NCBI GenBank assembly: GCA_002433075.1
Contig: DJHM01000048.1
Coordinates: 118,495-182,494 of the forward strand
Direction: 5' to 3'
Source of the DNA: Latescibacteria bacterium UBA6620
GTDB lineage: Bacteria > Latescibacterota > UBA2968
DNA: 64,000 bases
In this document: positions 9,093-18,591 of the stretch, piece by piece
Layout: the number at the start of each line of letters is the position of its first letter
How positions within the stretch are numbered: position 1 is the stretch's first letter
The notes under the pieces: generated by a model
The model's database searches: none
The model's input: the letters and a program-made list of their open reading frames with translations, nothing else
What the model was told of the DNA's origin: nothing
Made by a program: the position numbers and the translations under genes

Positions 9093-10058
9093 GTGCCCAA
9101 GATAGTGCTCATGCCTCCTCAAACCGATCGTAGCCGAAAATATCACAGGACCCTCAGCGATCGTCTCCCTAACTACGACATCGTCCTGGCAGAGACCGAC
9201 GAAGACGCCCTTCGTGAGATCGTCGATGCCGACGCCGCCTACGGTGTCGTTCCCCCCGAGGCGCTTGCCGTCGCCAAACAGCTTCGCTGGATCCAGAGTG
9301 CGCAAGCGGGCCCCAGTGCCGGCTACTACTATCCTGAGCTCATCGCCCACCAGGCTGTGGTCACGAATCCACGCGGTGTCTTCAACGACCACATCGCCCA
9401 GCACATTCTGATGTATGTCCTCGCCCTCGCCCGCGGTCTGCCGGCCTACATCGACGCGCAACGGGCAGGACAGTGGGACACGGATGCCCGCACCACACCC
9501 TACCTCGAGTTGTCCGAGGCCGTCGCCCTCATCGTCGGCGTCGGCGGCATCGGTCACGAAACCGCCCGGTTACTCAACGCTTTCGGGACTCGCGTGCTTG
9601 GAATCGACGCCCGTTGGGAACAGGACACCCCCGACGTAGAGCGCCACGAGCCTTCCGAGCTCGATGTAGTTCTACCTATGGCCGACTTCGTCATCGTCGC
9701 GACGCCTCACACCCCCGAAACGGAAGGGATGTGGAACAGCGCCCGCTTCGCCCTGATGAAACCCACCGCCTGCTTCATCAACATCGGCCGAGGCGCAACG
9801 ACTCGGCTTCAGGATCTCGACCAGGCCCTCGATGCGGGCCAGATCGCGGGCTGTGCCCTCGACGTCTACGAGACCGAACCCTTACCCGAGGGCCACCCTC
9901 TCTGGGCGAAACCCAACGTGATCCTCACCCCTCACATCGCCGTCAAGGATGCGGAGAGTGTCGAACACCGGCGCTTCGACCTGTTCGTCGACAACGCCAA
10001 TCGCTTTGCCGCCGGTGAAGAACTGCGCAACATCGTCGACAAGGCTAACTGGTTCTGA
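9093..10058 (+). CDS. D-isomer-specific 2-hydroxyacid dehydrogenase
   Basis: An NAD(P)-dependent cytosolic dehydrogenase interconverting 2-keto and D-2-hydroxy acids. The substrate domain comes first, then the Rossmann domain with VGVGGIGHETARLL, the TPHTPET loop, INIGRGATT, ALDVYETEPLPEGHPLW and the catalytic His in LTPHIA. The catalytic Arg/Glu positions fall in GRGATT/YETEPL as in the family. I choose GTG at 9093 (AAAGGA upstream, homologue-like VPKIVLM start), giving 321 residues rather than the longer in-frame 9027 start. Exact substrate cannot be read. It converges on the truncated isomerase gene. Confidence 0.88.
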   Translation: MPKIVLMPPQTDRSRKYHRTLSDRLPNYDIVLAETDEDALREIVDADAAYGVVPPEALAVAKQLRWIQSAQAGPSAGYYYPELIAHQAVVTNPRGVFNDHIAQHILMYVLALARGLPAYIDAQRAGQWDTDARTTPYLELSEAVALIVGVGGIGHETARLLNAFGTRVLGIDARWEQDTPDVERHEPSELDVVLPMADFVIVATPHTPETEGMWNSARFALMKPTACFINIGRGATTRLQDLDQALDAGQIAGCALDVYETEPLPEGHPLWAKPNVILTPHIAVKDAESVEHRRFDLFVDNANRFAAGEELRNIVDKANWF

Positions 10059-10064
10059 AAGCGA

Positions 10065-10186
10065 AGAGCATACTCCCAATTGACGATCCCACAATCTCCG
10101 GTTCGGGGAAGGGAACAACACTCTTCTACTTCCCTCATTCGGAAATCGACAATTCTTAATCGGAAATCCGCTTCTGGCTTTGCATT
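10065..10186. repeat. Interspersed intergenic repeat (family 1, copy B)
   Basis: Second copy of the element at 8135-8248: same AATTGACGATC start, GGGGAAGGGAAC...CTTCCC hairpin core and TCGGAAATCCGCTTCTGG end. It fills the whole gap between two convergent genes and overlaps the last bases of the isomerase gene. Confidence 0.75.
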
Positions 10187-10916
10187 AAAAGTTTCTCTCC
10201 TCCATCCACGTCAGGTACCGCTTCGCACAGAAGTCCAGATTCCCCAGCTCTCCTCCGCCTCTCAACGGCGAACACATCTCGAAGGTCGCGATACCTTCAA
10301 ATCCGCCTTCCTTCAGCCCCGAGAAGAACGCCTCGTAATCGATGAAGCCATCGCCGAACGGTACCACCCGAACCATCGATGGTTCTGCCGGCAGGTAGTT
10401 CACGAGGTGTTCCTGGTAGTGGAATCGAGGAAACTTCACATAGTCGGCGCTCGTCGTAATCGCGGTGTGCGGCGCCATTCGCTTCGCGATCTCGTGAAGC
10501 GCTTCCCCTCGCAGCGCGGGTGACCACGCGTTGAACCCCAGTTTGCAGTTCGGTCGATCGATATCGCTCAGCATTTCTTCCAGCGAGTCCGTATGGACGC
10601 CGATGTCGTGGTGGTTCTGAATCGCGATCGCCACTCCGTGGTCGGCCGAGCGGTCGCAGCATTCTTTCAGACTCGACACCACGTTCCCCCAGATGGTCGC
10701 CGGCGAAAGTCCGCCCTCTTCGTAGGCGGTAAAGACACGAACCACTTTCGACCCCAGGCCCTCCGCAATCTTCGCAAACCCTTCCACGTAGGCAATCTGC
10801 ATCTCCAGAACAGGCACTTCGACCGGCCCCGAACCTGCGAAGTTCGTGTAGCCCGCGACCACGCCACACGACACCCCGGCGTCATCCAGTGTCCAAATCG
10901 AACGGTCCCTGCTCGA
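10185..10916 (-). pseudogene. Sugar phosphate isomerase/epimerase, 5'-truncated
   Basis: A xylose-isomerase-like TIM-barrel (AP endonuclease 2 superfamily) fragment. The readable part starts around SIWTLDDAGVSCGVVAGYTNF and runs 230 residues with EMQIAYVEGFAKIAEGLG, VVRVFTAYEEGG, IAIQNHHDIG (metal-binding His region), LGFNAWSPAL and the C-terminal WMEERNF. Full family members have about 80-100 residues of barrel before AGYTNF; here the frame is closed by TGA just upstream of 10916. The GTG at 10874 could start a 229-residue product, but it would lack the first beta-alpha units. I treat it as a truncated remnant with uncertain function. Confidence 0.65.
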
Positions 10917-10995
10917 TCAAATCGAGCAAGGACCTCGGTGTCTCCTCGCGGTCGGGATTGATCAACCGACGCGGTATCACTCGCGATTCGTCCAT
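10882..10995 (-). CDS. Small hypothetical ORF / possible gene remnant
   Basis: A 37-codon ORF beginning MDESRVIPRRLINPDREE, with GGTGAAAG just upstream of the ATG at 10995. It overlaps the start of the truncated isomerase in another frame. No family recognised. It may be the 5' end of whatever gene was joined to the isomerase remnant by deletion. Nothing further is visible between 10996 and 11133. Confidence 0.25.
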   Translation of the reverse strand: MDESRVIPRRLINPDREETPRSLLDLIEQGPFDLDTG

Positions 10996-11133
10996 CTTTC
11001 ACCCCTGGAATAGTAACCCCCACAGTGCCTGTCGCGGCCAGAGCCGTAACCCCGCGTGGGCGAAAGCGACTCCTACCCTATCATGCCAGTCCATGATCGC
11101 CGCCGCAGGCACCGGCCAACCACAATGCTACCT

Positions 11134-12162
11134 CTATTGTACAATGTGCACTTTCACACTTCCGCTTTTCTTGTCCGCTGAAACGCGAAAAGCTTCAACA
11201 ATCTCGTCGAGACCGTAGCGGTGCGTCACGATCTTCGTCGGGTCGACTCTGCCCGACGCGATCATCTCGATCGCCGCATCAAAATCCTTTTCGCGGCCGC
11301 TGTACCCGTAACAATTCGAACCTGTCACCACGACTTCGGACCAAACGATTTTTCTCAGATCGACTTCAAGTGGCTCGAAGTAGCCTGCCACCAAAACGAC
11401 GGTCCCACGTTTTCTCGCACAGGCGACAGCCGCATCGAAGTTGCTGGCGCCTCCCACAGTTTCGATCACACAATCGGCGCCGAGATCGTCCGTCCATTCC
11501 TTGACCACTTCCGTCACATCCTCTTCGTTCACATCCACGATGCGGTCCGCTCCATAGGCTTTCGCCACCTCGGTCTGCTGGGGATACTTTACCGTAATCA
11601 GCGTCTCCCGAACACCCGCAGCCTTCGCAGCGGCCAGCGTCAACAGCCCGATCGTCCCACCCCCAAGGACCACAGCCCGATCCCGAGACGTCGTACCCGC
11701 CTGCATCACGGCTCGGTGACACACCGCCAGCGGCTCAACCAGCGCGCCTTGCTCGAACGTGAAATCGTCAGGCAGCTTGAAAAGGGAGGACGCGTGCATT
11801 GCCGTGTACTCGGCGAACCCCCCGTGTCCCTCTCCGCTGAAGCCACCCTTGCCAAGACAATGGTTGTAGTGCCCCTGATCGCACAGCGCGCACGTTCCGT
11901 CGTGCGAGAAGCACTCCATCGTCACCTTGTCGCCCACCTTGAACCCATCGACGCCTTCACCGATCTCGACCACCGTTCCGCATACTTCGTGACCGTGCGC
12001 CCGTTTCTCCGAGCGGCTCCAATGTCCAAAGTAGGCGTGGAGGTCGCTCCCGCAGATGCCAGAGCTTTTCGTATTCACGATCACATAAGCCGGCTCCGCC
12101 TTCATCGGATCGACATCGCGCAACTCGATCTGCTCGTCACCGGTGTAGATGGCCGCTTTCAT
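11134..12162 (-). CDS. Zinc-dependent alcohol/polyol dehydrogenase (MDR family)
   Basis: A 342-residue medium-chain dehydrogenase/reductase, oxidising a secondary alcohol or sugar alcohol with NAD(P). Catalytic zinc ligands are visible in GICGSDLH and AHGHEVCG; the structural zinc site is the four-Cys run in MECFSHDGTCALCDQGHYNHC. The cofactor fold shows VVLGGGTIGLLTLAAAKAAG. Overall it resembles sorbitol dehydrogenase and threonine dehydrogenase relatives; the specific substrate is not decidable. Ends in TAG. It sits downstream of the SDR gene on the same strand, separated by a repeat, so the two may act in one sugar pathway. Confidence 0.87.
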   Translation of the reverse strand: MKAAIYTGDEQIELRDVDPMKAEPAYVIVNTKSSGICGSDLHAYFGHWSRSEKRAHGHEVCGTVVEIGEGVDGFKVGDKVTMECFSHDGTCALCDQGHYNHCLGKGGFSGEGHGGFAEYTAMHASSLFKLPDDFTFEQGALVEPLAVCHRAVMQAGTTSRDRAVVLGGGTIGLLTLAAAKAAGVRETLITVKYPQQTEVAKAYGADRIVDVNEEDVTEVVKEWTDDLGADCVIETVGGASNFDAAVACARKRGTVVLVAGYFEPLEVDLRKIVWSEVVVTGSNCYGYSGREKDFDAAIEMIASGRVDPTKIVTHRYGLDEIVEAFRVSADKKSGSVKVHIVQ

Positions 12163-12196
12163 TTTATTACCTCCTCACCCAGATTCTGAGATAGAA

Positions 12197-12290
12197 GCGA
12201 ATTTCCGATCAAGAATCTCCGAATGGAGGATGGGTTGTCCTTCCCCACTCGGAAATCACCCATTCTTGATCGGAAATCCGCTCTTCATTC
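12197..12290. repeat. Interspersed intergenic repeat (family 1, copy C, long hairpin)
   Basis: Between the SDR and dehydrogenase genes. The arms 12197-12216 (GCGAATTTCCGATCAAGAAT) and 12262-12281 are inverted copies with 19 of 20 positions matching, enclosing the GGATGGGTTGTCCTTCC core. The right arm is the TTGATCGGAAATCCGC end shared with copies A, B and D. Confidence 0.8.
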
Positions 12291-12986
12291 GTTAAAGCGC
12301 TCGCTAAAGGGCCGTACCTCCAGCTCGAACGTCCAGGCCGACGGTTTCTGCTGAATCAGGTCCCAATAGACATCCGCGATCTCAGCCGGCTCGAGCAGGG
12401 GATCGCCTTCATTCTCTTCCCGATTGTCGTCCGCTGCGATCACTCCGTCGATCAAGATGTGTGCGACGTGGATGCCCTGGGGCCACAACTCGCGGGCCAT
12501 CGCATCCGCCAGACCTCGCACCGCGAACTTCGCGCTGCTGAAGTCAATTGCGCCTTCACGTCCCCGAATCGAGGACGTCGCACCCGTGAAGAGAATCGCG
12601 CCACCCCGCTCGTCCATCAGCATGTCCGTTGCCGCAACCCTCGAGCAATGCAGAGCCCCGAGCGCCGATACCTTCCACGCACGTTCGAATTCGTCCGGAC
12701 GGATCTCCATCAGCCCCTTCCACGACGCTCCGCTCGCGTGATTGACCAGAATATCGACCGGTCCGAATCGATCCCGGATCTGCGTAATCGCGCTCGCCAC
12801 GCGTCCGGCATCGGTGATGTCGCACGGCAGACCCATCACGACCTCACCCAACTCGGCCTCGAGCTCTCGCATCGTCTCCATCGACCGCGCCAGCATCCCC
12901 ACCTGACATCCTTCCGCCACGAATTTCCTCACCAGTGCCGCACCCAGACCCGGCCCGACGCCTGCCACCACTGCTGTCTTCGCCAT
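12285..12986 (-). CDS. Short-chain dehydrogenase/reductase with Phe at the catalytic Tyr
   Basis: A 233-residue SDR. The cofactor motif is VAGVGPGLGAALVRKF (a GxGxxLG variant), followed by NHASGASW (NNAG position) and LFTGATSSIRG (catalytic Ser region). The active site reads FSSAKFAVRG, with Phe where classical SDRs have Tyr in YxxxK; the Lys remains. The C-terminal part HVAHILIDGVI is typical of a subfamily I recall as often lacking the Tyr. Without the Tyr hydroxyl, ordinary reductase chemistry would be impaired, so the activity is uncertain. Start ATG at 12986; followed by the zinc dehydrogenase gene. Confidence 0.85.
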   Translation of the reverse strand: MAKTAVVAGVGPGLGAALVRKFVAEGCQVGMLARSMETMRELEAELGEVVMGLPCDITDAGRVASAITQIRDRFGPVDILVNHASGASWKGLMEIRPDEFERAWKVSALGALHCSRVAATDMLMDERGGAILFTGATSSIRGREGAIDFSSAKFAVRGLADAMARELWPQGIHVAHILIDGVIAADDNREENEGDPLLEPAEIADVYWDLIQQKPSAWTFELEVRPFSERFNE

Positions 12987-13194
12987 ATTTAGCCTTCCCG
13001 AACACGGACCTTTACGCCGAACCCACCTCGGGGCCAGGGCGTGGAAACTTCGAACACTCGCGAGCGGCCAAGATAGCCCACGCCTGCACCCCCCACCAGA
13101 CTGAATTCGGGAGGGACTTGATGGCTAGTGTCCACTAACATAACTTTCTCCAACCAGAGCCGGCAAACCGATACCAAATGCAGAAGGCTATGCG

Positions 13195-14025
13195 ATGAGA
13201 CGCTCCCTACTGCTGATCCTGCTGACCCTCGGCCTCGCCACTCACGCGACAGCCCGGTCATCACGAACAGAAGTTCTCCCAAGGTACACCCGAATACGGC
13301 TCCCTCGGCACCCTCACCTTCGGACCTAACAACGTCCTGTTAATCGGAGACTCTCAGATCGGTCAGATTCTGGCCATCCGTGTCGACGATGCCCCCGCGC
13401 CCGTCGGAGAAATCGAGGTAGAGGACATCGACGCACGCTTCGTGGAGATCGAGCCCCCGCTCTGGGATTCAGACGCCCGACGTCTCACCCTCCTCTTCGA
13501 GCCCGGTCGGATCAAGCGCGTACTGCGCCAACACGTCGATCTCGGATTGCCGCTCGTGGATCAGGCTGGCTATCGGCTTGTCATCCACAGCAAGATGTCC
13601 GATGCCGAAGGCCAGCCCCTTGGCCTGGCTCACGAAAAACAGTTTCGGGTCACGAGCCCCGACCGACAGTCACCCGATTCGGGAGCATGGAAACTCGCGG
13701 CCCCCGGCGCACGAAGCCGACAAGGGCTATCTCTACGGCTGAGTGAGCCTCTCGATTACGCGCTCTTGCATACGATGATCGATGTCTATCGGAACGGAGA
13801 AAGAATCGACGGCGATGTCGCGGTCGGGAAAGACGAAGCCGAATGGACATTCACGCCCCACGAGCCTGGCGAGCCGGGAAGCACGAACTGCGGATCGGTG
13901 TTTTGCTGGAGGATCTTGCAGGAAACCGGATCGATCGCCTATTCGACGTCGACGTGATGGTTATGGATGGGCAACCCATGAAGAATCGCGGCGAGTGGGT
14001 CCCCCTTCCCTTCACAATACGATAG
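13195..14025 (+). pseudogene. Secreted protein with Ig-like domain, frameshifted and internally deleted
   Basis: Three reading frames together spell one protein. From ATG 13195 there is a signal peptide (MRRSLLLILLTLGLATHATA). After a frameshift near 13255, EQKFSQGTPEYGSLGTLTFGPNNVLLIGDSQIGQ follows, the start of a repeat-propeller-like secreted protein. It then joins directly to PPLWDSDARRLTLLFEPGRIKR and later an Ig-like segment (DALLH-type, DVYRNGERIDG), as in a second protein; after another shift near 13890 it ends ELRIGVLLEDLAGNRIDRLFDVDV. Two shifts and an apparent internal fusion make this non-functional. The region 12987-13194 holds no gene I can recognise. Confidence 0.65.
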
Positions 14026-14056
14026 CGCCCAGCCGTTCAATCTTCGATGATCTATG

Positions 14057-15238
14057 TTACAGGGCCGGCCGACTGCTGTCTCCATACCCCGTGAGCTCGA
14101 CGTATCCCTGCCCGAGACCCTGACCTGCCGTATCCGTCACCCGGACCGCACCTTCCCAGTAGCGCATCGTCGGAACGATCGACGAACGATTCTCCTGATC
14201 GGCCAGTTCCGGTTCGATGTCACAAACGATGTCGGCAGTCGGAAGCAACAGTCTCCATCCTGATGGGTATGTGATTCCGTCAGGGCTCGTCCACGTCCCT
14301 GACGCCGACAGGTCAAACTCATCTCGTGTCAGATAGCGAGTCTCTCCAGAGGCATCGACCAGCGTGCCGCTCGCATAGTCGATTTGTTCGTTCTTGTCAC
14401 GCAGCAGGTAGAGCATCACCTCGCGTCCGTCGTCGAGCTGTAGACTGAACCAGTCCCATCCAACCTGTTGCTCTCCGAGCTGGTTGGACCCGAACTCCTT
14501 GTCCATCCAGCTGTTCCCTGTCACCGGGAACGTTCTGCCGTCGACCTTCAGGGTTCCTTCCGTCGCCATTCGAGTGAAGCTGTAGTACTGACTCGCCGAC
14601 GTCGTTCCGTGGCTTTTTCTGCTGAACCCGTCCGGCCCCTGGAAGACCATCGGTTTGATCGGTCTCGTCGTCAGCGCGAATTCGAATCCACGTCCGTCGT
14701 CCTTCATCTCGAAGTCGAATCCTGTGCCGTTCCAGGTCAATCGCCAGTCTCCCTCCGTCCCCGCCGGTGGCCGACACCAGGCAATCAGCGAATCCGGATA
14801 CGTCCCGAAGCCCCCCAGAAGGGCGCTGGCCCGATAGACGACTTCACTGAATCGATGACGTCCCCCGTTCTTACCTTCCCCAGTTGTTGCGGCGGTCCTA
14901 CCGGTCGGATCCGGAAGGAGCGACAACGCAACGTGCCCCATCACCAGATCCTTCGCCGTCCACGATGAGGCGATCTCCGGCCTGTCTCCAACCAGACCCA
15001 CCCGAAAAATTGTGAACTGGTATCCGAACCGCTCCCCCGTCTCCGCCTCCAGATGACCCGTAAAGTACCACCACTCCGTCTTGTAACCGTCCCTCGCCCA
15101 GTGATCTTCTGGAAAGGACCACGCATAGTCCTCCCGCGCCGTCCGCCACTCCGTCTCGCCGCCAAGTGGAAGCGCAACCAGCAGGAGCAGAATACATACG
15201 GGCAATTTTCGATTCTCGATTCTAAATTCTCGATTCAA
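14057..15238 (-). CDS. AttH/CrtC-like secreted lipocalin-fold hydrolase
   Basis: A CrtC N-terminal lipocalin domain protein (AttH family), exported to the periplasm. After the signal segment (PVCILLLLVALPLGG) come DYAWSFPEDHWARDGYKTEWWYFTGHL, FGYQFTIFRVGL, GHVALS, YYSFTRMATEGTL, GNSWMDKEFGSNQL and GWDWFSLQLDDGREVMLYLLR, all family hallmarks. The start is ambiguous: TTG at 15238 overlaps the permease stop, and the codons right after it lie in a GAATCGAGAAT-type repeat; a second TTG further in may be the true start. It is third in an ATPase-permease-AttH operon, so it probably handles a lipidic or hydrophobic substrate moved by that transporter. The AttH role itself is poorly understood. Confidence 0.82.
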   Translation of the reverse strand: MNREFRIENRKLPVCILLLLVALPLGGETEWRTAREDYAWSFPEDHWARDGYKTEWWYFTGHLEAETGERFGYQFTIFRVGLVGDRPEIASSWTAKDLVMGHVALSLLPDPTGRTAATTGEGKNGGRHRFSEVVYRASALLGGFGTYPDSLIAWCRPPAGTEGDWRLTWNGTGFDFEMKDDGRGFEFALTTRPIKPMVFQGPDGFSRKSHGTTSASQYYSFTRMATEGTLKVDGRTFPVTGNSWMDKEFGSNQLGEQQVGWDWFSLQLDDGREVMLYLLRDKNEQIDYASGTLVDASGETRYLTRDEFDLSASGTWTSPDGITYPSGWRLLLPTADIVCDIEPELADQENRSSIVPTMRYWEGAVRVTDTAGQGLGQGYVELTGYGDSSRPAL

Positions 15239-15240
15239 AG
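15205..15240. repeat. Short tandem-like TTCTCGATTC repeat at the gene junction
   Basis: TTCGATTCTCGATTCTAAATTCTCGATTC at the junction of the AttH-like and permease genes: three imperfect copies of TCTCGATTC in about 30 bases. It lies inside the proposed N-terminal codons of the AttH-like gene and may be an inserted element. Confidence 0.5.
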
Positions 15241-17838
15241 GTTTTCCCTGGAAAGCTCCGTCGCCGGCGTCCGACTGGCGCGTAGTGCCGGATACAGACT
15301 CGCCAGCGTGGCCGCACCCAGGATCGTCGCACACTGCTGCGCGATCGCACCCCAGGCGACCGAGGGCTGGATCGTCCACCCAAAGTAGGCGCGATTGATC
15401 ACGAAAATCAGCAGGGCTGCCAGAAGGATTCCTCCGAATAGCCCGAGCAACAGACCCAGCGCTCCCATTCCCAATCCTTTCCCCACATAAATGCGAAACA
15501 GCTGCTGTCTCGTCGCCCCGATCGATCGGTAGAGGGCGAGTTCGGAAACCTGCTCGCGCGCCAGAACGATCAGCATCAGGGCAATGCCACAGACCGCGAT
15601 GACCAGACTCATCCCCTTCAGCAGTTGCGTGACTGCAAACGTTTGATCGAAGATTCGGAATACCTGTTCGCGAAGACGGCGATTGCTCCGGATCTGAAGC
15701 GGTGCGTCCGGCAGGGACGCTTTCAGATCGTCGACCACCCTTTCGGGATCCTGTCCGACTTGCAGATACAGTGCCACACTGTTGATGCCTCCCGGCCCGA
15801 ACGCCTCGACCATCGTCCGGAGGTCCATCGCCGCAGCCCCACCTTCCGTGCTGTAGTCGTAGTAGACGGCAGCAACGGGAAAGGGCCGCGGACCCCCGGG
15901 GGTGTGAATCGTCAGATCGTCACCCACCCACACATCCAGTTTTCGTGCGAGCGTTTCGCCAACGAAAATCGCGCCCTCTTCCGTTGAGCGGCGATAGGCC
16001 TCATCACGATCGCCCTGAAGCAGCGGGAATCGCACGTCGCCATTCGACAGACCCATCTCTACTCCGGCAAGCCCGATTCTGTGGTTGACCCACTCGTCCT
16101 CATTCGACCGCATCGATGAGTATCCGATAAATCCACGCAGACGATCAACAGCCACGACCGAAGCGTGGCGAGTCAGAACCTCGATCGTCTCAGCATCCAT
16201 TGTGCCCTCGCTCCCCTTTCCTCGCCAGGAGGTGGGGGCGACGTAGATGTCCGCCTGAACCGACGTCCCGATCCAGACCTCCAGCGTGGTCCGAAAACTC
16301 CCGATCATCAACGTAATGCCGATCAGCATGCTCACCGCGATCGCCAGGGAAGCAACCGCAAAGGCGGTTGTCTGGAGCCGCACCCCCAGCCCTCGCAGGC
16401 TGTAGCCCAGACTGAATCTCCGCACACGGATCCTGCTGCAGGTCGCCTGTACGGTCAGAGGCGTCATCAACGGCAGACCCAGGAGCAGACCCACACCCAT
16501 CGCGAAGCCCGCGTGTTTCCATGTGTGGCCAAAGCTCAAATACCAGACCAGCGTAATCGTCAGGATTGCCGCTCCACACCCAAACAGCTTGGGTGCCAGG
16601 GAACCGATCTTCTCGTGCAGCGTGAAGGCAGCGAGAAGGGATCGGGTATCTCTTCGACTAATGTCCAGAGCTGGAAGGATGGCTCCGGCCGTCGCCCCCC
16701 CGATTCCGATCACGATCCCCATGGCGTAGAGCCACCAGGGCAGTTCCAAGCTGGAGATCTCCTCTAGCAGATAGAGATTCGACAATGTCGCGCTCACTTT
16801 CTCCACATTCGCCTCTGCAACCCAGTACCCCATCGGAATCCCGAGTGCAACACCTAACGCCCCCAGGAGCGCGACTTCCCCGACGATGATGGCAAACACC
16901 TGACGCGGGGTGCATCCGATCGATCGGAGCAGCCCAAATTCTTCCCGTCTCCTGATCAGCGAGGCCTGGGTGCTGCTGTAGACGAGGAAGAGCCCGACGA
17001 AAAGGCTGATCAGGCTGAGCGCCGTCAGGTTCAGCCGAAACGCCGACAGAAGACCTTCGGCCTGTTCACCTCTCTGAGCCGGGGTCACCACCCGCACTGA
17101 CTTCCCCAGCCGCGATTGCAGTTCCGCCTGGACAGCCGCCTCGTCCACCTCCTCTTCCAGCACGATATCGATCTGGTGAATCTGGCCCGGTTCCCCGAAG
17201 AGTGCCTGAGCCTGTGAAATGTCCATCGCAACCAGCTTGGGGCTCGCCAGAGGACTCAGCGCCTGAAAGTCGATCAGCGCCCCTACCTTCAGCTTCGTTG
17301 TCCGTGACCCCAGCGAAACATCGAACGTGTCTCCCTCGGACCATCCCGCTTGATCCGCCATCGCCGGCGACACCGCACACCACCCTTCCTCCCAAAGCCA
17401 GGAATGACCGATCCTGTCCGGACCGCTTGAAACCGGCTCCTCATTTCTTTCGCCCGCCCACGGCAAGTTCAGGGGCGCATAGAAGTCTACGCCCACGATG
17501 TTCAGGAATACCCGACGCTCCAGACTCTGAACCAGTTCACCTCGATTGAGCATCACTTCCACGCGAAGCAGCGGCCACGCCGCGGCCACCCCCTCGGTCG
17601 CCAGAACTTCCGGATATAACGTTTCCGAGATTGTCGGCGTCAGACCCAGGACGGACAGATCCGCCTCACCGCTGACCGCCGTCACGCTCCCCTCGAATGC
17701 CGCCAGTGCGTTCCGGTTGATGATCTGGATGGAGAGTACCGAGGCCACCCCGAGCGCCACACCGAACACCGTCAGGACATACAGACTCCGTCCCGCACGA
17801 AAGTGGGCGCCCAGCGCCTTTTGGAAGTATCTGATCAT
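15235..17838 (-). CDS. ABC transporter permease, fused AttFG-type with two FtsX domains
   Basis: An 867-residue inner-membrane protein of the MacB/FtsX (type VII) class. Residues 1-40 form the first membrane segment (YVLTVFGVALGVASVL), then a periplasmic MacB-PCD-like domain. The first FtsX block (LTALSLISLFVGLFLVYSST; RREEFGLLRSIGCTPRQVF) is followed by a second copy with its own periplasmic loop and ELALYRSIGATRQQLFRIYVGKGLGMG. The two-block layout equals two half-permeases in one chain. It lies between its ATPase (72 bases upstream) and the AttH-like gene, whose start overlaps its TGA. The role is probably mechanotransmission or lipid export rather than import. Confidence 0.9.
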   Translation of the reverse strand: MIRYFQKALGAHFRAGRSLYVLTVFGVALGVASVLSIQIINRNALAAFEGSVTAVSGEADLSVLGLTPTISETLYPEVLATEGVAAAWPLLRVEVMLNRGELVQSLERRVFLNIVGVDFYAPLNLPWAGERNEEPVSSGPDRIGHSWLWEEGWCAVSPAMADQAGWSEGDTFDVSLGSRTTKLKVGALIDFQALSPLASPKLVAMDISQAQALFGEPGQIHQIDIVLEEEVDEAAVQAELQSRLGKSVRVVTPAQRGEQAEGLLSAFRLNLTALSLISLFVGLFLVYSSTQASLIRRREEFGLLRSIGCTPRQVFAIIVGEVALLGALGVALGIPMGYWVAEANVEKVSATLSNLYLLEEISSLELPWWLYAMGIVIGIGGATAGAILPALDISRRDTRSLLAAFTLHEKIGSLAPKLFGCGAAILTITLVWYLSFGHTWKHAGFAMGVGLLLGLPLMTPLTVQATCSRIRVRRFSLGYSLRGLGVRLQTTAFAVASLAIAVSMLIGITLMIGSFRTTLEVWIGTSVQADIYVAPTSWRGKGSEGTMDAETIEVLTRHASVVAVDRLRGFIGYSSMRSNEDEWVNHRIGLAGVEMGLSNGDVRFPLLQGDRDEAYRRSTEEGAIFVGETLARKLDVWVGDDLTIHTPGGPRPFPVAAVYYDYSTEGGAAAMDLRTMVEAFGPGGINSVALYLQVGQDPERVVDDLKASLPDAPLQIRSNRRLREQVFRIFDQTFAVTQLLKGMSLVIAVCGIALMLIVLAREQVSELALYRSIGATRQQLFRIYVGKGLGMGALGLLLGLFGGILLAALLIFVINRAYFGWTIQPSVAWGAIAQQCATILGAATLASLYPALRASRTPATELSRENL

Positions 17839-17910
17839 CGTCCACCGCGACGCGGTCGGAGGGCCTTCTCCCTGGGCGACCTCACGTCGTTCATTCGAAA
17901 GATTCCGGTT

Positions 17911-18591
17911 TCACGCGATCACCTTGCCGCTATGGATTTGCATCGTTTCATCCGCCATGCCCGCGAAGTCGGGACTATGGGTGACGTAGATCAGGGTCCC
18001 GTTTTCCTCCCGGGCAAGAGACAGAATCAGTTCCATCACCATCCGGCCATTTTCATCATCCAAGTTTCCGGTAGGCTCGTCAGCCAGCAGAAGACGAGGT
18101 CTCTTCAGCAACGCCCTGCAGATGGCCACCCGCTGCATCTCACCACCCGACAGCTTCTGAACGCGATCCCTCGAGCGGTCCGCCATACCCACCCGTTCGA
18201 GCAATTCCATCACCCGCGGCTCGACGAGCCCGGGCGCATCGCCCGCGATCATCGAAGGAAGCGCAACATTGTCGTAGACCGACAGGTGTTGCATCAGGTA
18301 GAAAAACTGGAAGATGAGACCGATCCGATTGCGTCGAAGGAGCGTCCGATCTCCTTCCGACAGGTCGGCCAGCAGCTGTCCGTCAATCGACACATCGCCT
18401 GACGTGGGGATGTCGATGCCCGCAGCCATGTGGAGGAGTGTCGATTTCCCACTCCCGCTGCGACCCACGATCGCCACCGTCTTGCCCGGTTCGATGACGA
18501 ACGACACCTCATCGAGCGCGGCTAGACGATCGCCCCCATCCGTCTCGTAGACTTTGGAGACATTTCTGAATTCGAGTGCGTGTGTATTCAT
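17911..18591 (-). CDS. ABC transporter ATP-binding protein (LolD/AttE-like)
   Basis: A 226-residue ATPase subunit with all motifs: Walker A GRSGSGKST, Q-loop LIFQFFYLMQ, signature LSGGEMQR, Walker B LLLADEPTGNLD and the switch His in VTHS. Of the ABC families it best matches MacB/LolD-type ATPases that pair with FtsX permeases. It is the first gene of a three-gene operon with the fused permease and AttH-like protein. The 18592-18750 stretch upstream would hold the promoter; I see no convincing boxes. Confidence 0.93.
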   Translation of the reverse strand: MNTHALEFRNVSKVYETDGGDRLAALDEVSFVIEPGKTVAIVGRSGSGKSTLLHMAAGIDIPTSGDVSIDGQLLADLSEGDRTLLRRNRIGLIFQFFYLMQHLSVYDNVALPSMIAGDAPGLVEPRVMELLERVGMADRSRDRVQKLSGGEMQRVAICRALLKRPRLLLADEPTGNLDDENGRMVMELILSLAREENGTLIYVTHSPDFAGMADETMQIHSGKVIA

